Positions 34,241 to 46,528 of a stretch of DNA of 64,000 nt are shown one piece after another. A model generated the notes under the pieces. That model did no database searches and was not told the DNA's origin. It saw only the letters and a list, made by a program, of their open reading frames with translations. Made by a program: the position numbers and the translations under genes. Origin of the DNA: Liolophura sinensis (taxonomy: Eukaryota; Mollusca; Polyplacophora; Chitonida; Chitonidae); the NCBI RefSeq assembly GCF_032854445.1, contig NC_088300.1, positions 38,408,458 through 38,472,457 on the forward strand, given 5' to 3'. Every line of letters starts with the position of its first letter. Position 1 is the stretch's first letter.

Positions 34241-36221
34241 TGCCACCATACTTATTGGCAATTCCATATCTACTCCGACCGGGAATATTTTCACACCTTA
34301 ACACACCTAGAGATGTCATTGTATATACAACACCTTGGGGTAAATTCTTCATTTTGATAAAATTTGGCAAACCATAATATTTTTCGGCTTGTTATAAAAA
34401 TGCGATGAAACTTACTTAGACAGATAAGGGTGATAAGGCTTTCCAAGAATGGACTGAGGCAACATAAAACGTGCTTTCATATTTTAAACTATTTATACAT
34501 ATTATCAAAAGCTGTAACTTAGTCTTTAAGATAAGTCAGTTGAATAAATGCCTTTAAATATATATGTCTCTTGTAGATTGGAAGTTTTAATTCTGAACTC
34601 ACAAAAAGAAAGATACTGCATGTTAACTGATCAGGGATTATACTTGCCGGACCTGATCACGGATTGGTGAATTTTAAAACTTCAAACTCTTGAACAATTG
34701 CACACTGAGTAATATAAAGAGCGGTTTCCTGAGTATTATAGAGCATGGTATATACACTACTTATCAACAATTACATTACATCTAGGTATATACACTTCCT
34801 GTATGGGAGCACGAGAAAAGTGTCTGTTTTGTTTTTGTCTAGTTTTGATTGTCCTGGCTGGAACAAACACCAGATGGTGATACATAAACTGAAACTTATA
34901 TTTGGTACCGCTTAGATGAATTTTTGTATCAGGTTTAAGAAATTGCTTAATCAGAATTAACATAACGATTCACGTTATATGTCTATACGCAACAACACCC
35001 TTCGTTAACTTATATTTAATATTCACAAGAAAATGTGAGCGAGTGTTAATTATAAGTAAATAATTATTTATAAATCAGGCTAAGTAAAGGTAAAAAACGA
35101 TTTTATCTGCATTCTTGGTTGCTAACTTTACCTATTTCAAATGGATGCCAATAAGTGAGACTAAAATTTCACACTGTTTACAACGCGCTATAGTTCCTAA
35201 CAGTTTTGAAACATACATGGAAAGAGATCAAGCAGTGATCAACATCATTGTGAATAATGTACGTGATCACAGACACGTGTCACTCTGTTGAGGCTTGACA
35301 CGTGATCTAGACTACAAATGTTATTTGATCACAATGTCGTTCCTGATGAAACAGGTAGCAGAGCAATGAATGTTTAAACTGATCCACAAACACCATAGCA
35401 CGACTGAGATCAATGCTTGTTTATGCTAAGCATTTTAAATATATCTATTCTTTTATGTTTTGTTCTTCTATCCTTGTATAATTTTCTCCATTATACGAAT
35501 ATTGTAGGATTTGTACATTCTCAAACCGATTGCATACTAGTCAAATTGGACATTTTGTAATGGAAGGCTTTATTTACTGACTCTTAAGCAGGACCTGAAA
35601 ATATTAGGTCTGCAGACTTTTCTGGTGCAAATTTCAGCAGAAACTTCAAAATACATGCAACGTGTTCGACAATCAAATAGGCCCACAGTATCTGGAGAGG
35701 ACTGAGTGGTACAAGACTGTATACGCCTTGATTGCCTTAGAAAGAATATTCACAGTGCCTGATAAAAGCATCTTTTCTACCATTAACTCGTCAAAGTAAC
35801 CCTTTAATCAAGTCCCAAAGGAAATGTCACTCAATTGTCACGAATTTAGGGATGCTTTGTCAGGATCTATAGAGATTAGTATGTGACAAGCTGGGCGAAT
35901 CCTGATTTGTTATTCAAACAAAGCTAGTATGTTTTGACATGTCAAATAGTCGGTCATCAAAATTAATAAAATGCATTTGATGTGAACGACATCATTGTGT
36001 TCAACTCCCAATATCCCCCCAAAAGTTTGAATCTTTCTGCACTTCGATGTTATAAATACTGAATTTTAGCGATGATTGTGGTTCTTTGTGAGTTAGCTAT
36101 ACATACTGGTGCAAGATTGAACGTTTAGTTCAAAATGAAACTGGTGGTTGTTTCCAAATAGTTCAACTATTTTCTGATCTCATGTAAATTCCGAATCATT
36201 GAAAACGTTTATCTTATTTTG

Positions 36222-37345
36222 TGAGCAGATTGTAGCTGCACTGCGGTTGTTACGAAAAAGAAAAGCAATGTACAGGACCACTCTGTTCTGATGATGGGGA
36301 AACTTGGGCATTTGGGAACATTGTTTTGTGAGAATTAGGAAACTGGTTTAACACATTACGATAGGATCGAAGGGTGTTCCCCGAAAGGGTGGAGGAGAGG
36401 AGACGATCAACTACAGCTTGTAATTCGCCTGCGGAATACTGATTGGACTGGGACTCAACCATGGTGCCATTTGACGAGTAGCCTGGAAATCAAAGCGTGA
36501 TAAATGATCAGCCACGACATTGGATTTTCCTGGTTTATGTTTTGAAGGAATATGAATGTTGTGATTAACCGACGGACTAGATTCATAATAACAGCTCATG
36601 CAGATGATGTTTTGTTTATTATCTCCACAACAGCCACATTATCGGACATGAAAAGAACTCTGTGATTTTTTAGCTTTAAACCACAGGTCTCTAAAGCTAG
36701 AACAATTGGGAAAAGCTCTTTTTTGCAGCTATGCTCTGAGTAGCCATGTCTTCTTTCCATGGGTCTACGAACCATTGATTTCCAAAAATAGCCTCAAATC
36801 CCTTGTTCTCAGCTGCATCTGTATAAAGCTTTATTGAGTCAGATGATGCCCACTCAGAAAAAAAGGAAGCATGCCTTACCATTGAAGTTGTTAAGAAATG
36901 ACAACCAAACATCAATATCTGCTTACAACAACTAAGACTTTCAAATATTTTGCAGGACGATGATGCGCCCACGGGTAGGCATTTATCATAGTAATATTCA
37001 TCTTGCCAAACAAAATCTAAAAAGCGATAGTCCTCTAGATGGATTGGAATAAAACGGAAAGCATCTTCAATATCTGTTTTGGAAATGAGGCAATGTCTGC
37101 CTTGTTATTGAACTGGAGAAATAACATGCTCTATGGAAACATACTGCACTTTGGAGAATTCTTTGGGTATGTGTGTATTGACAGATTGATCTTCAGGAAA
37201 AGATAAGTCGTGAATTAGACGAAATTTACCAGCTTCCTTCTTTGGAACCACTCCAAGTGGAGAACAAATTAGGTTAGAAATAGGTCTTTCAGAAGAAGAG
37301 CCCGCAATCCTGCCTATACGTATTTCTGCTGTAATTTTGCTTTCG
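36222..37345 (-). mobile_element. DIRS-like retrotransposon remnant (RT - RNase H - start of tyrosine recombinase)
   Basis: Read on the minus strand, the order is reverse transcriptase, RNase H, tyrosine recombinase. RT: K-F-R-L-I-H-D-L-S-F-P, then K-T-D-I-E-D-A-F-R (motif A) and C-L-P-V-G-A-S-S-S-C (motif B-like), with an in-frame TAA between L-I-H-D and motif A (near 37108). RNase H: Y-T-D-A-A-x-x-K-G-F and the V-A-D-H-L-S-R end. Recombinase: only the N-terminal core-binding-like part (T-L-S-G-N-T-L-R-S-Y). The catalytic R-H-R-Y residues are absent. Truncated at both ends and dead. It abuts unit 4 at 36221. Confidence 0.75.
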
Positions 37346-37862
37346 AAAATCTAGTTAAGGTATCATTCCGAGTGATACAGGCATGACACCGGTCACTCGG
37401 TGCAAACGACGCGTCTGTTCATCGTCCTTTGGGGCAAAAGTTAACAATTTTTAGCCTTTCTTGCTTAAATTAACGTGTGCTACAGTTTTATTTGTAAACT
37501 ATCCTTCACAAGTTCGCTGTTTTACATTATATGGTACATGTACATCATTACAGCAGGCGGTGTTGTCATGGAATTAGCCTACATGCAGTCAAGTTACTAT
37601 CGCACGCTGTCGTGTGATAAAATGTGGATGAGCTTAAACTTACAAAGTAATGTTTTCCCCCTCTTTTAGCAGTCTCAGTTATGCGATAAACAAAATCCTA
37701 TCGGCCTAGACGTCTTCATTTCATATGAAAGTTATGAAACGAAGTGAAGACATTTCTTCAACATCTGATCAACAGCGAGTATAGTATCTCTGATCAACAA
37801 TCAGAAAAAAGTCTGATCTGACCACTATAACCTCTGGGTACTCGTGTCAGATCCTCTATTTT
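37346..37862. other. Unassigned sequence between DIRS remnant and unit 5
   Basis: AT-rich sequence with no gene or repeat I recognise. It may be DIRS terminal or flanking sequence. A short region near 37755-37840 has several atctgatcaacag-like repeats. Confidence 0.4.
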
Positions 37863-38321
37863 TCAGTAGTGAGGAACAGATTAACAGTCACCATTCTGGA
37901 CAAAAACGACATGTCCGGGTGAAATATGTACACTGTGACTCAAATACCTGTTATGTCTAATGTTATTTTATGCCAATAACAATGCAGCACGTTTAATGAC
38001 AACAGATATAGGTTAACACTCAGCATTCTCGACAACGTTACAAGAGAATGATAAATTCATCATATGAACAACAATCTGAGATTTTCTGATAACAAGGCCA
38101 AACAGAATCATGCATACGAGGGAATTATGCACTGTTCTTTTCATGAAAGGCGATAGAGGACCACTTTACTATACAGGGTGAATCAGCGATGTTCTCTATC
38201 GACTTCCATAATAAGTAATCTGAGGGCTGATCTATTAGTTGCTATGTCTCACAAGCAATTCTCTAGATCAACTTCATGACTACGTATCTGAAACAACATA
38301 ACTCATTGCTGAAGCACAGAC

Positions 38322-38768
38322 CTGACAGCCGCTCTGAGGAGCACAGACAAGACAGCCGCTCTGAGGAGTCCAGACACAACAGCCGCTCTGAGGAGTACAG
38401 ACACGACAGCCGCTCTGAGGAGTACAGACACGACAGCCGCTCTGAGGAGTAGACACAACGGCCGCTCTGAGTACAGACACAACAGCCGTTCTGAGGAGAA
38501 CAGAGACGACAGCCGCTTTGAGGAGTACAGACACGACAGCCGTTCTGAGGAATATTGACACAACAGCAGCTCTGAGGAGCACTGACACGACAGCCGCTTT
38601 GAAGAGCACTGACACGACAGCCGCTCTGAGGAATAAAGACACAACAGCCGCTCTGAGAGGTACAGACACGACATCCGCTCTGAGGAGTACAGACACAACG
38701 GCCGCTCTGAAGAGTACAGACACGACAGCCGCTCTGAGGAGTACAGACACAAGAGCCGCTCTGATGGA
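38322..38768. repeat. 27-bp coding-frame minisatellite
   Basis: About 16 units of the type gacagccgctctgaggag plus tacagacac. Because 27 is a multiple of three, frames stay open on both strands, for example R-S-T-D-T-T-A-A-L repeated on the plus strand and S-S-E-R-L-S-C-L-Y on the minus strand. No start, splice or promoter signal supports any of them. Confidence 0.9.
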
Positions 38769-38819
38769 GCTGTTCCGTCCGAACGCGTTACGATACACAT
38801 TCGGACGGAACAGCTCCAT
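38764..38819. repeat. Perfect 20-bp inverted repeat (hairpin)
   Basis: Arms ATGGAGCTGTTCCGTCCGAA (38764-38783) and its reverse complement (38800-38819), with a 16-base loop, immediately beside the last minisatellite unit. Confidence 0.85.
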
Positions 38820-39570
38820 GTTTTTTCCAGAGATTTTGTCCAGATTCACAATCATTAGGAGTGTGATACAGATGCAGAAACAGATGGTTTATCTGTGGTT
38901 TTTGGATGCCGGGTATTAAGGGGGGACCCTGCTGGATTACAGTGTTCCGCATTCGTATGTTGATTAGTACAAAACCAGCAACGTAATAAAAATATATATT
39001 TAATACAATTAAATAAATTGTAAGTCAAAATAGGGCGAAAACTGTCGTGCTGAATGACTATTAGCGACTTATCAGGCCTTCCGGCGCCCCCTACTGTCCA
39101 CTCCGCACATCAGGAGAACATAAGGTCTCTCTAATTTGTCTCTCAACCGAGAGAAATCACATTAATATACGTCTGAGTAATTAATATTATTCGCGCGCAT
39201 ACAACTGAATACGGAAGATTTGCTAAAATAAACCTTCTAAAAATACCTGAACACTGGTATATTTAAAGTCAAAAATAATGGATGTTTACTAGAACTATTG
39301 TGAGTGAGTGGGTGTCTGTGGGATTGGCATCTTCACTGTTCATTGTATAGGAATGTCGGACTTGACGCTTATATTTTAATCTTTAAAGACCACTAAGAGG
39401 TCACTTTGTCGCCCCTCACAAGCGTTGCTTTTCCAAACCTCATGCATGTCAACACAACCTGGGGTCAATCTTTGGACTGGACTGATCAGTTGCTTGTGTA
39501 TTATCTCCCTGACCGTTGTTCTGAAGAGCTTAGTGACCACGGACTCATCTCATGACCTCGATACTCGCAC

Positions 39571-39598
39571 GGTCACGTGAAGTTACGTGCAGTATAAA
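39571..39598 (+). promoter_or_regulatory. Relict PNT promoter, unit 5
   Basis: GGTCACGTGAag (39571-39582, half the palindrome changed) and TATAAA (39593-39598), then ttctgaggaatgcc as in the other units. The LINE at 39629 separates it from any transcribed sequence. Confidence 0.55.
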
Positions 39599-40039
39599 TT
39601 CTGAGGAATGCCATCCACATGTCACAAGGGAGAGTGAAAAAGCTGTCCTACAGATCGGACGTGTTTTTGAGCTCCAGGTGTTGTGGCACTTAGCTACTGT
39701 CTCTCGGTTGTACCATTGTATGATTTTGGCTGTAAATTTAACTCTACAAAGGTTTTTTGTGTTTTTCATGTTGTTGTATATAGCATAGGATTGGTTTGTA
39801 GTTTTTTTTGTGAATACAGATTATATTTGTTAAGGTAGGGGTTAGATAGGGGCAGGTTGTTTTGACTGTATATGCAATGTGTTTTCAGCACTACTAACAC
39901 GGGCTTCTGTCGTCCACGCCTTACGCTGTGAGTCGCCCCACAGCAGAACTAATAGTCCGTAGGGTAACTGATAGCTCCCTGTTGGTGTCTTGTTACACGA
40001 AGTTTTTACCTGTACAGTTTGTTCACATCACAAGCCACA

Positions 40040-41207
40040 ATGGATGAGTCTGCTGGAGAGTCCTTGAACTCGGATGATCTACAGTCTGATATGAAAATCG
40101 GGCCAAGTATCTCACGGTCTGATAAACGACGTTTGAGATTAAATCCTGAAAATGTTGCTGGTAAGAAATCTCGTTCTATTTCCTCTACGCCTGAAGTTAT
40201 GGTCAATAGTACTGTGGTCTTTATGAAGGCCATTGGTAACCGCTCTCTATCTAAAGTTAACCCTTTACGTAAAGGCGAGACCTTACAGCGAGTTATAAAG
40301 AGCGGAACGCTGAAATCAATGTAACGTTTACATGCTGGTAATCTAGCCATAGAAGGCAACGATGTCCAGCAAGCTAAGAGTCTTTTAGCATGTTCTAACA
40401 TTATGGGGTTTGATGTGAAGTGTTATCAGAACGATAAAACTATTGTAAAGGGTGTTATTTCAGGATTAGCTGATGAATTCGATGTAGATGAAATTAAGGA
40501 AAGTTTGGCGGAATATCATGTGGTCCGTGCTGAGCGTATGTTCCGACGAGATAAAACCCCGCCAATGTCTATTCTATTACACTTTGAAGCAAAGTCTTTG
40601 CCTAAGCATGTGTCCATTGCCTCTCAGAATTTTACAGTCAGAGAATTTGTACCTAGAGTTTTAAATATGTTACAAATATCAGAGGATGGGACATGGGGCG
40701 CTGCTGTGTAAATCTGGTAGACGTTGTTCACGATGTGGTGAGAATCATGATTATTCTGATTGTCCTAATACAGAGGCCCCAAAGTGCTGCAATTGCAATG
40801 GCGTCCACTCTGCTGCCTTTGGTGGATGTCCAGTGAGAAAGGAAGCCAATAAAGCACAGTTTATTAAAACGAAAGAAAAATGATCTTTTGCAAAAGCGTT
40901 GAGGATTGTCAGAACAGATTCCAGGAAAGCACAAAATATTTCAGAACCTGCAGTTAGAGACGACAGCCCAGTATAGCCGTCGTGTAACACAAACAGCTGT
41001 GCCTTACCCCGCTGCACCAATTACCCCTACCTCCCCAAACCCCGCCCCATCTCCGAGGACCTCGCGACCTATTAGACAAGCAATTAGGGAGACAATCTGC
41101 AGCAAATAATTTCTTCTGCAACTCGCTATCTTGGAGAAGATGCAATTTCGTTACCCAAACTAATTGCAGTATTAAAATCCAGTAGCCCAACCGCTACTCA
41201 TGGATAG
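40040..41207 (+). pseudogene. LINE ORF1 (gag-like), broken
   Basis: ATG 40040. An in-frame TAA at 40322 interrupts it; the same frame then continues from R-L-H-A-G-N-L. A frameshift before 40680 separates it from the zinc knuckles. The first knuckle has lost a cysteine (C-Y-K-Y-Q-R-M-G-H). The second, C-S-R-C-G-E-N-H-D-Y-S-D-C, and the third, C-C-N-C-N-G-V-H, are visible (about 40710-40860). It ends at TAG 41205-41207, overlapping the ORF2 ATG by 8 bases. Confidence 0.8.
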
Positions 41208-44200
41208 TGTTGTGTACTATTTATTTACTATCATGGCTTTTTATCTACTTCATCAAAATGTCCAAAGTTTGTATGCGCATGGTCAAGAATTCAAAAAGTA
41301 TGTTTTTAACTTACCCGAATTACCAGATATTATATGTTTGCAGGAGACCTTTCTCAATGAGCCTTATCAGTTCAAGCTGTCCGAATTCTCGGCAGTTAGG
41401 AAGGATCGGGAAGGCCGAGGGGTGGCCTGATTACACTAGTCCGAGATAATGTCTCGTACTCCGAAATTAAGTTGCCTAATGTAACCTCATTTGAATGTCA
41501 GTGTGTGTGTTTAGCTCCTAAGTTTGGTAAGTGTGTAAAAACAACTGTGTTAGAGTCTATAAGTGGACCTACAGTTGTTTGTGGTGACTTCAATGCTCAT
41601 AATCGCATATGGGGTAGTGTTGGTTCTAATGTAAATGGTAGAATTGTTAAAGATTTTATTGATACGAATGGCTTTGCTATTTTGAATACTGGCGCGGGGA
41701 CACGAATTGATATTCGTACTGGTAATATATCATGCCTGGATCTTACATTTTGTTCTGCTAATATAAATTTAAGTGCTGGCTATTCTTGGTCTGTGGATCA
41801 GCTGTCACCTTGTGCCAGCGACCATTATCCCGTGCATGTTCGCATTGGTAAGCCGTCATGTAACAACTCCACTGGTAGGCTATCAAGATGGAATACTGAA
41901 GATGCAGACTGGAGTTCTTTTAAGCATTCACTAAGTAAAGTTTCGGAAACAGATGTAGTTAGTGAAAATTTGGATGAGTTTAATGATGCAGTTTTAGGTT
42001 ACATCTCCAAAGCAGCCGAAAGCAATATGTCGAAGTCATCAGGAAGACCTTGTCCAAAACCTCCTGTACCCTGGTGGAATGAAGAATGTGAGGAAGCCAT
42101 CAAAGCTCGCAAGAAGACTAAAAACAGAGCAAAACGTACGCTGCTCCATCTGGATATAGACTACAAGAACAAGAAGGCGCAAGCTCAAAAAATAATCAAG
42201 AGAACCCAGAAGTCATATTGTCGTACGTTTTGTTCTACCATAAATTCTAACACATCTATTAAATCGGTTTGGCAAAAGGTTAACGCAGTTAGGGGGACCC
42301 ACTCTAACTCATGTGTACCCACTCTAAGTAAAGAACTTGTAATGTATGTAACTGACACAAATAAGGCTAATATTTTGTGTAAAAGTTTTGCTTTTGTCAA
42401 TAGCTCTGACAATTATGACCCTGATTTTAAGCGTTACAAAGATGACGCTGAGAAGGTGTGTGTGTTTTGTAATATTACGTTTGACGATATGGTAATAAAC
42501 AATGATTTTTCTTTGGCAGAAGTCAAGCAGGCTATATCTAGAAGTAACAACAGTACGCCAGGACAATATGGTATCCATAATTGTATGTTGCGTAATATGC
42601 CAGATTCGTTCTTAATCATATTGTTTCTTCTTTTTAACCGTGTTTGGAATTCCATGACGATGCCTTTGGCCTGGGGTAAAGCGATTGTGGTGCCTGTTTC
42701 CAAGCCCGGAAAGCCTCCTTCTAATCCGTTATCGTATAGACCCACCTCACTCACCAGTAATTTATGTAAATTGATGGAGCGTATGGTCAATGCTTGTCCA
42801 ACGTGACATCTTGAAAGTAAAGGTCTTTCCCGATTACAAAATGGGTTTAGACGTAACCGACGGATAACAGAACATGTTGTTAGGCTAGAATCTGATATTA
42901 AGAATGGTTTGTTAAATAAGGAATATATTTTAGCAGTTTTCTTAGATGTCGAGAAGGCGTGCGATGTGGTGTGGAGAAGAGGGGTGTTGAGGAAAATGGC
43001 AGAGATGGGTTTGGGGGGAAAGATATTGGCATGGGTGAGAAACTTTTTGTCTAATAGACAAATATCTGTTCGTGTAGGTAAAGAATTTTCAGACCCTATT
43101 ACTAACGAGAATGGTACCCCTCAGGAAAGTGTCATTTCACCGTTATTGTTCAATGTCATGATAAATGATCTTCCTAGTGTTGTTCATCCAAAAACTAAAT
43201 GTGATCTTTTTGCAGATGACAAAGCCGTATGGGCATGGTCCAAAAGTTTTAAATTGGCTCATAAGTACCTCCAAAAGAGCCTAAGCTCTATTTTTTCCTG
43301 GGGGGAAAAAGTGGGGGTTTAAATTTTCTCCTGTTAAATCCGATGGTATGATATTTACTCGTAAACGTATAATCTCGGACTCTCCACTTTTGTTGGGTAA
43401 TGATGCCATAAAAATAGCACCTGCATTTAAGTACTTAGGAGTGTGGTTAGATAAGTCTCTGACCTGGTCTTACCATATTAATCAGATAGTTGTTAAATGT
43501 ACTAAGGCCATTAATTTAATGCGATCCATTACTGGAACTTCATTGGGAGGGGGGGGGGGGGGTGGGCAGATGATTGTTGCTGCGAAGTATTCGGTTCAGC
43601 GCAGCGGCCCAGTCAGTTAAAGGTAAGCCAGACAGTATCCAATACCGAGCGTTATCTGTTTGTAATGGTGCAATTAAAGGGACCTCGTTAGGTTGTTTGC
43701 AAATGGCCTGCGGTGATCTCCCCTTGTCGATTAGACGTAAGCTCAGAACTTTAAAATGCACTCTTGTTCTCAGGTCGTCCTACGATAATCCTGCTTCTCA
43801 ATTGTTATAGCCTTCTTATTATGATTTTCTGTACAATGGATGCCATTCCGGAAACTTTAGCGTACGATCAAGAGAAATCCTTGATGACGTGGGTGTTGAC
43901 CTGACCAAGCTGGAAAAAGCTACTCCTTTCCCGTACCCTCTTGGCTCCTCCATGTATCTAATATTTGCATGGCGTTACGTGAGTACACCCGAAAATCTGA
44001 CCAACCTAACCTTATCTGCTTGTCTTTTAAAAACTATGTGTCTAACGACTGGTCTGCTTTTTAAAAACTATTTTCACATGCATCAAAGTACCCGGAGGCA
44101 GCGAAGTGTGGTATTGGGTTTTCAGTACCGGATATAAAATTACGCCAATCACTTACAGTGTCTGATAAATTGTCGGTCTTCACATGTGAGTTATTAGCAA

Positions 44201-44919
44201 TCCTCTGTTCTTTACGCTGGCTTGAGGAATATAGACCAGTGAGGGCTGTGACTTTTTCTGATTCACTTGCTGCATTGCAGGCAATTAAGAATTACTCTTG
44301 GCAAACTGTATCTCCTGTGATTTTGGAGCTATTATGGTTGATAACCTCGTTGTACTTTCAGGGGATATAGGTTTGTTTGGCATGGGTACCAGCCCACGTC
44401 GGTATAGCGGGTAATGAAGAAGCGGAAAAGGCTGCAAAACAAGCGCTACTGCTGAACAATATATCTGTCTCTTACAGATTATCATGTCGAAAGATGTTCA
44501 ACGAAGCTAAGTCAGACTTCTACTCGGTTTGGCAGAATGAGTGGGATACAACGAATAATGGTCGTTTATATTTTCAATTTCAGCCTTTTATTTCCAGTGG
44601 TTATGTAAGCATATCTCCAAGACGACACGGTGTCTTATTTTTCAGATTAATGTATGGTGTCTTACCTCTTAACTTACGCCTTTTCAAGATAAACTGTCAC
44701 CCAACTGGCTGGTGTGATTTTTGTGATGTGGACGAGTTCGAAGTACATGTTCTTTAAAGATATCCCAGAAATAATGTAATCAGAACTCAAATGTTTGCAA
44801 AGCTATCACATTATGGTATTTTTCAGCACACATTACAGGCAGTTCTATGTCCTCCACGAAACAAAGTTAAAGCTTTCAATGAAGTGGCGAAGTTCATTGT
44901 TAATTCAAGGCGATTTTGA
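41200..44919 (+). pseudogene. LINE ORF2 (endonuclease - RT - RNase H), broken
   Basis: Domains in order: EEP endonuclease (about 41234-41870: Q-N-V-Q-S-L, L-Q-E-T-F, G-D-F-N-A-H-N, S-D-H-Y-P-V), shortened between Q-E-T and G-D-F-N; RT (about 42540-43600: Y-R-P-T-S-L, F-L-D-V-E-K-A motif A, G-T-P-Q-E-S-V-I-S-P motif B, F-A-D-D motif C); RNase H (about 44100-44450: E-L-L-A-I, F-S-D-S-L-A-A-L, W-V-P-A-H-V-G-I-A-G-N-E-x-A-E); and a C-x-x-C/H tail zinc segment near 44700. Frameshifts occur near 41425, 42800, 43320 and at the 12-base G run (43551), stops near 44370 and 44755. Confidence 0.88.
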
Positions 44920-45072
44920 GTCGCCCGAACCCTCATCCCACTTATTTGAGTGCTATCTCTAGTAACGTAGTATAGATTTACTCTTGCTCTTAAGTGTGGC
45001 GTGCATCATCCCTTTCCAGGGCTTGGAAAACGCTATATTTATAATTTCACTCACTCACCCACATGTCACAAG

Positions 45073-46207
45073 TCTGGTAACCTGGTGTAAACAGTGGTAG
45101 GCAGAACAAATCATCGGGTTGTCACTTAAAAGCAAAACCGTCTGAAAACAATGCCGTGCGCACTGAAATACAGTTATAGTTACAGTTTTGGAAAGTTACT
45201 AGTTACCAGGGGAGGTTTGGGGGTTTCCCACTCTCCTCTTACAATATAACCCACTAGTAAATGGTCAGTTATATAATAAATTCATCTGTGTCACCCGTGC
45301 ATACGGAGGTATAAAACACAGAAAAAACATCAACGCATTATAATGTCAACAGTATAACATTACTTTTAATCAACAAATCGATTTTTGGCAAGATATAGTA
45401 TCAGAATTTATAAGAGAGTTTTGTATCACAGAATGCTTGGATGTTCATGATAACATAGGCAACATGTTCTAAAACCTGTACCGAAATTCTTCATCAATTT
45501 TGAATGTTTAAAAGATCTATACCACTCTTCTGTCTATACCAAATGTCAGTGAACAAAGCCGATGCTTCGTCAACTATGCAAATGAAATCATAAACGAACT
45601 TAAATTCAATCCAACATTTATACACACACGACTTAAGAAAAACCAGTAAAATAGTCCCATTAAATTTATTATCCTGACATCAGTTATATAATGTATATGT
45701 CAAAAGCACTACCGTTTAAACCATACAAAATATTTAAATCATCTGAAGAGCTTAACACAAAACAAAAAACATAGACATTAAAGACTAAACACATTCCGTG
45801 AAATTGACTGGGGAATGTGCATGGCCAGATGTGGATTAAATTAAACACCATTCCACGTTTAAAATATAAAATATAGCAATATAATTATACTATCTTACTC
45901 AAGGTTAACCCATTCTGTAGGGCTTGAAACTTTTCATTAGAACAACATATTATATCAAAGTTGCCAATCACATTTTACATTACGCTGTTGTGTACACATC
46001 GGTTATTTCCTGTCATGGGACGAGTGGAGGGTGGGCAGATGATCCACATGGTCTTTCTCACAAACGATGTGAATTTAGCTATAACATTTAGCTTCAGTTA
46101 ATGAAATAATTTATTCTACTTGGAGAAAGGTTTAAGAATATAACCTAACCTGAATCTATGCTCCTGAAGAATAAGTCGCTGCCCTACCACATAGGGATGT
46201 ATAATAT

Positions 46208-46211
<4 letters not shown>
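45073..46211. other. End of unit 5 and unassigned intergenic DNA
   Basis: The first 100 bp (tctggtaac, then cgtctgaaaacaatgcc) resemble the PNT UTR exon, then similarity ends. I see no exon, RNA gene or known repeat up to the AT tract at 46212. Confidence 0.5.

Positions 46212-46260
<49 letters not shown>
46212..46260. repeat. (AT)n microsatellite
   Basis: About 48 bp of alternating TA. It lies just upstream of a probable promoter (ccaatcaatataagg, 46320-46335). Confidence 0.95.
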
Positions 46261-46261
<1 letters not shown>

Positions 46262-46429
46262 TTCCGATGCCCTGCGCGTTCAGCGACGTAAGCGACCATA
46301 GGTCATTGACGCCAACAGCAACCAATCAATATAAGGCTTCTAAAGAGCTTTCTTGTCACCGGGAACAGTCAGATGTCTTTCGGAGAAAAGGGGAATTTAC
46401 CTGCAGCGGAAATAGCTTAGCACGGCAAC

Positions 46430-46528
46430 ATGGTCGACACGCCAAGGGAAACGTACCATCGCTTTCCATCAAATGAGTATTTGTTCTGCGGATTAAAGTT
46501 CGTCACAGTAAACCTGTACGATAGCAAG
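46430..46528 (+). CDS. Putative first coding exon of an unknown plus-strand gene
   Basis: gcaacATGg is a good start context. 33 codons (M-V-D-T-P-R-E-T-Y-H ... V-N-L-Y-D-S-K) lead to the donor AGCAAG|GTAACG (phase 0). Upstream are a CCAAT box and an aatataagg TATA-like sequence (about 46322-46335), and local composition is richer in G+C and CpG than the surroundings. Without splicing the frame continues 23 codons to a stop. Family not recognised. It would converge on the minus-strand WD40 gene. Confidence 0.4.

Larger units (their letters stand above)
29720..36221 (+). repeat. Array unit 4 (truncated at its right end)
   Basis: Aligns with unit 3 but has three rearrangements: about 430 bp removed after the PNT exon (cagctcatta joins taaatatataagc near 31005), an inverted 0.45-kb segment at 33795-34240, and an abrupt end at 36221 where a DIRS-like remnant starts. 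The region 34250-36221 aligns with 23750-25960 of unit 3 and shows no gene. Confidence 0.82.
38256..39158. repeat. Insert in unit 5 carrying a minisatellite and hairpin
   Basis: About 900 bp without counterpart in units 1-4, interrupting ctatgtctcacaa | ttaatatacgtctg. It contains the 27-bp array (38322-38768) and a 20-bp-arm hairpin. I see no terminal repeats and no transposase. Confidence 0.6.
37863..39628 (+). repeat. Array unit 5, relict (left part)
   Basis: From aggaacagattaacagtcacc it aligns with 7955-8340 of unit 1, breaks at about 38256 for a 0.9-kb insert, resumes at 39159 (ttaatatacgtctgag) and runs through a degraded promoter block to the LINE at 39629. The alignment resumes past the LINE at 45073 for about 100 bp (gtctgaaaaca). 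No PNT exons remain. Confidence 0.75.
39629..45058 (+). mobile_element. Non-LTR retrotransposon with RNase H (I/Nimb-like), full length, dead
   Basis: 5,430 bp flanked by 14-bp target duplications ccacatgtcacaag (39615-39628 and 45059-45072). The 3' end is a short TCAC repeat (ttcactcactcac). It has a 5' leader of about 0.4 kb, ORF1 (gag-like, CCHC knuckles) and ORF2 (endonuclease, RT, RNase H). The RNase H plus CCHC gag suggests the I superfamily; I think of Nimb because of the host, but this is not proven. Both ORFs carry stops and frameshifts. The insertion point is the expected start of the unit-5 PNT gene. Confidence 0.88.

Noticed and set aside
38280-38855. 191-codon and 165-codon minus frames
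   Set aside because: By-product of a 27-bp repeat whose period is divisible by three; no start or splice context. Kept only as a finding about the repeat.
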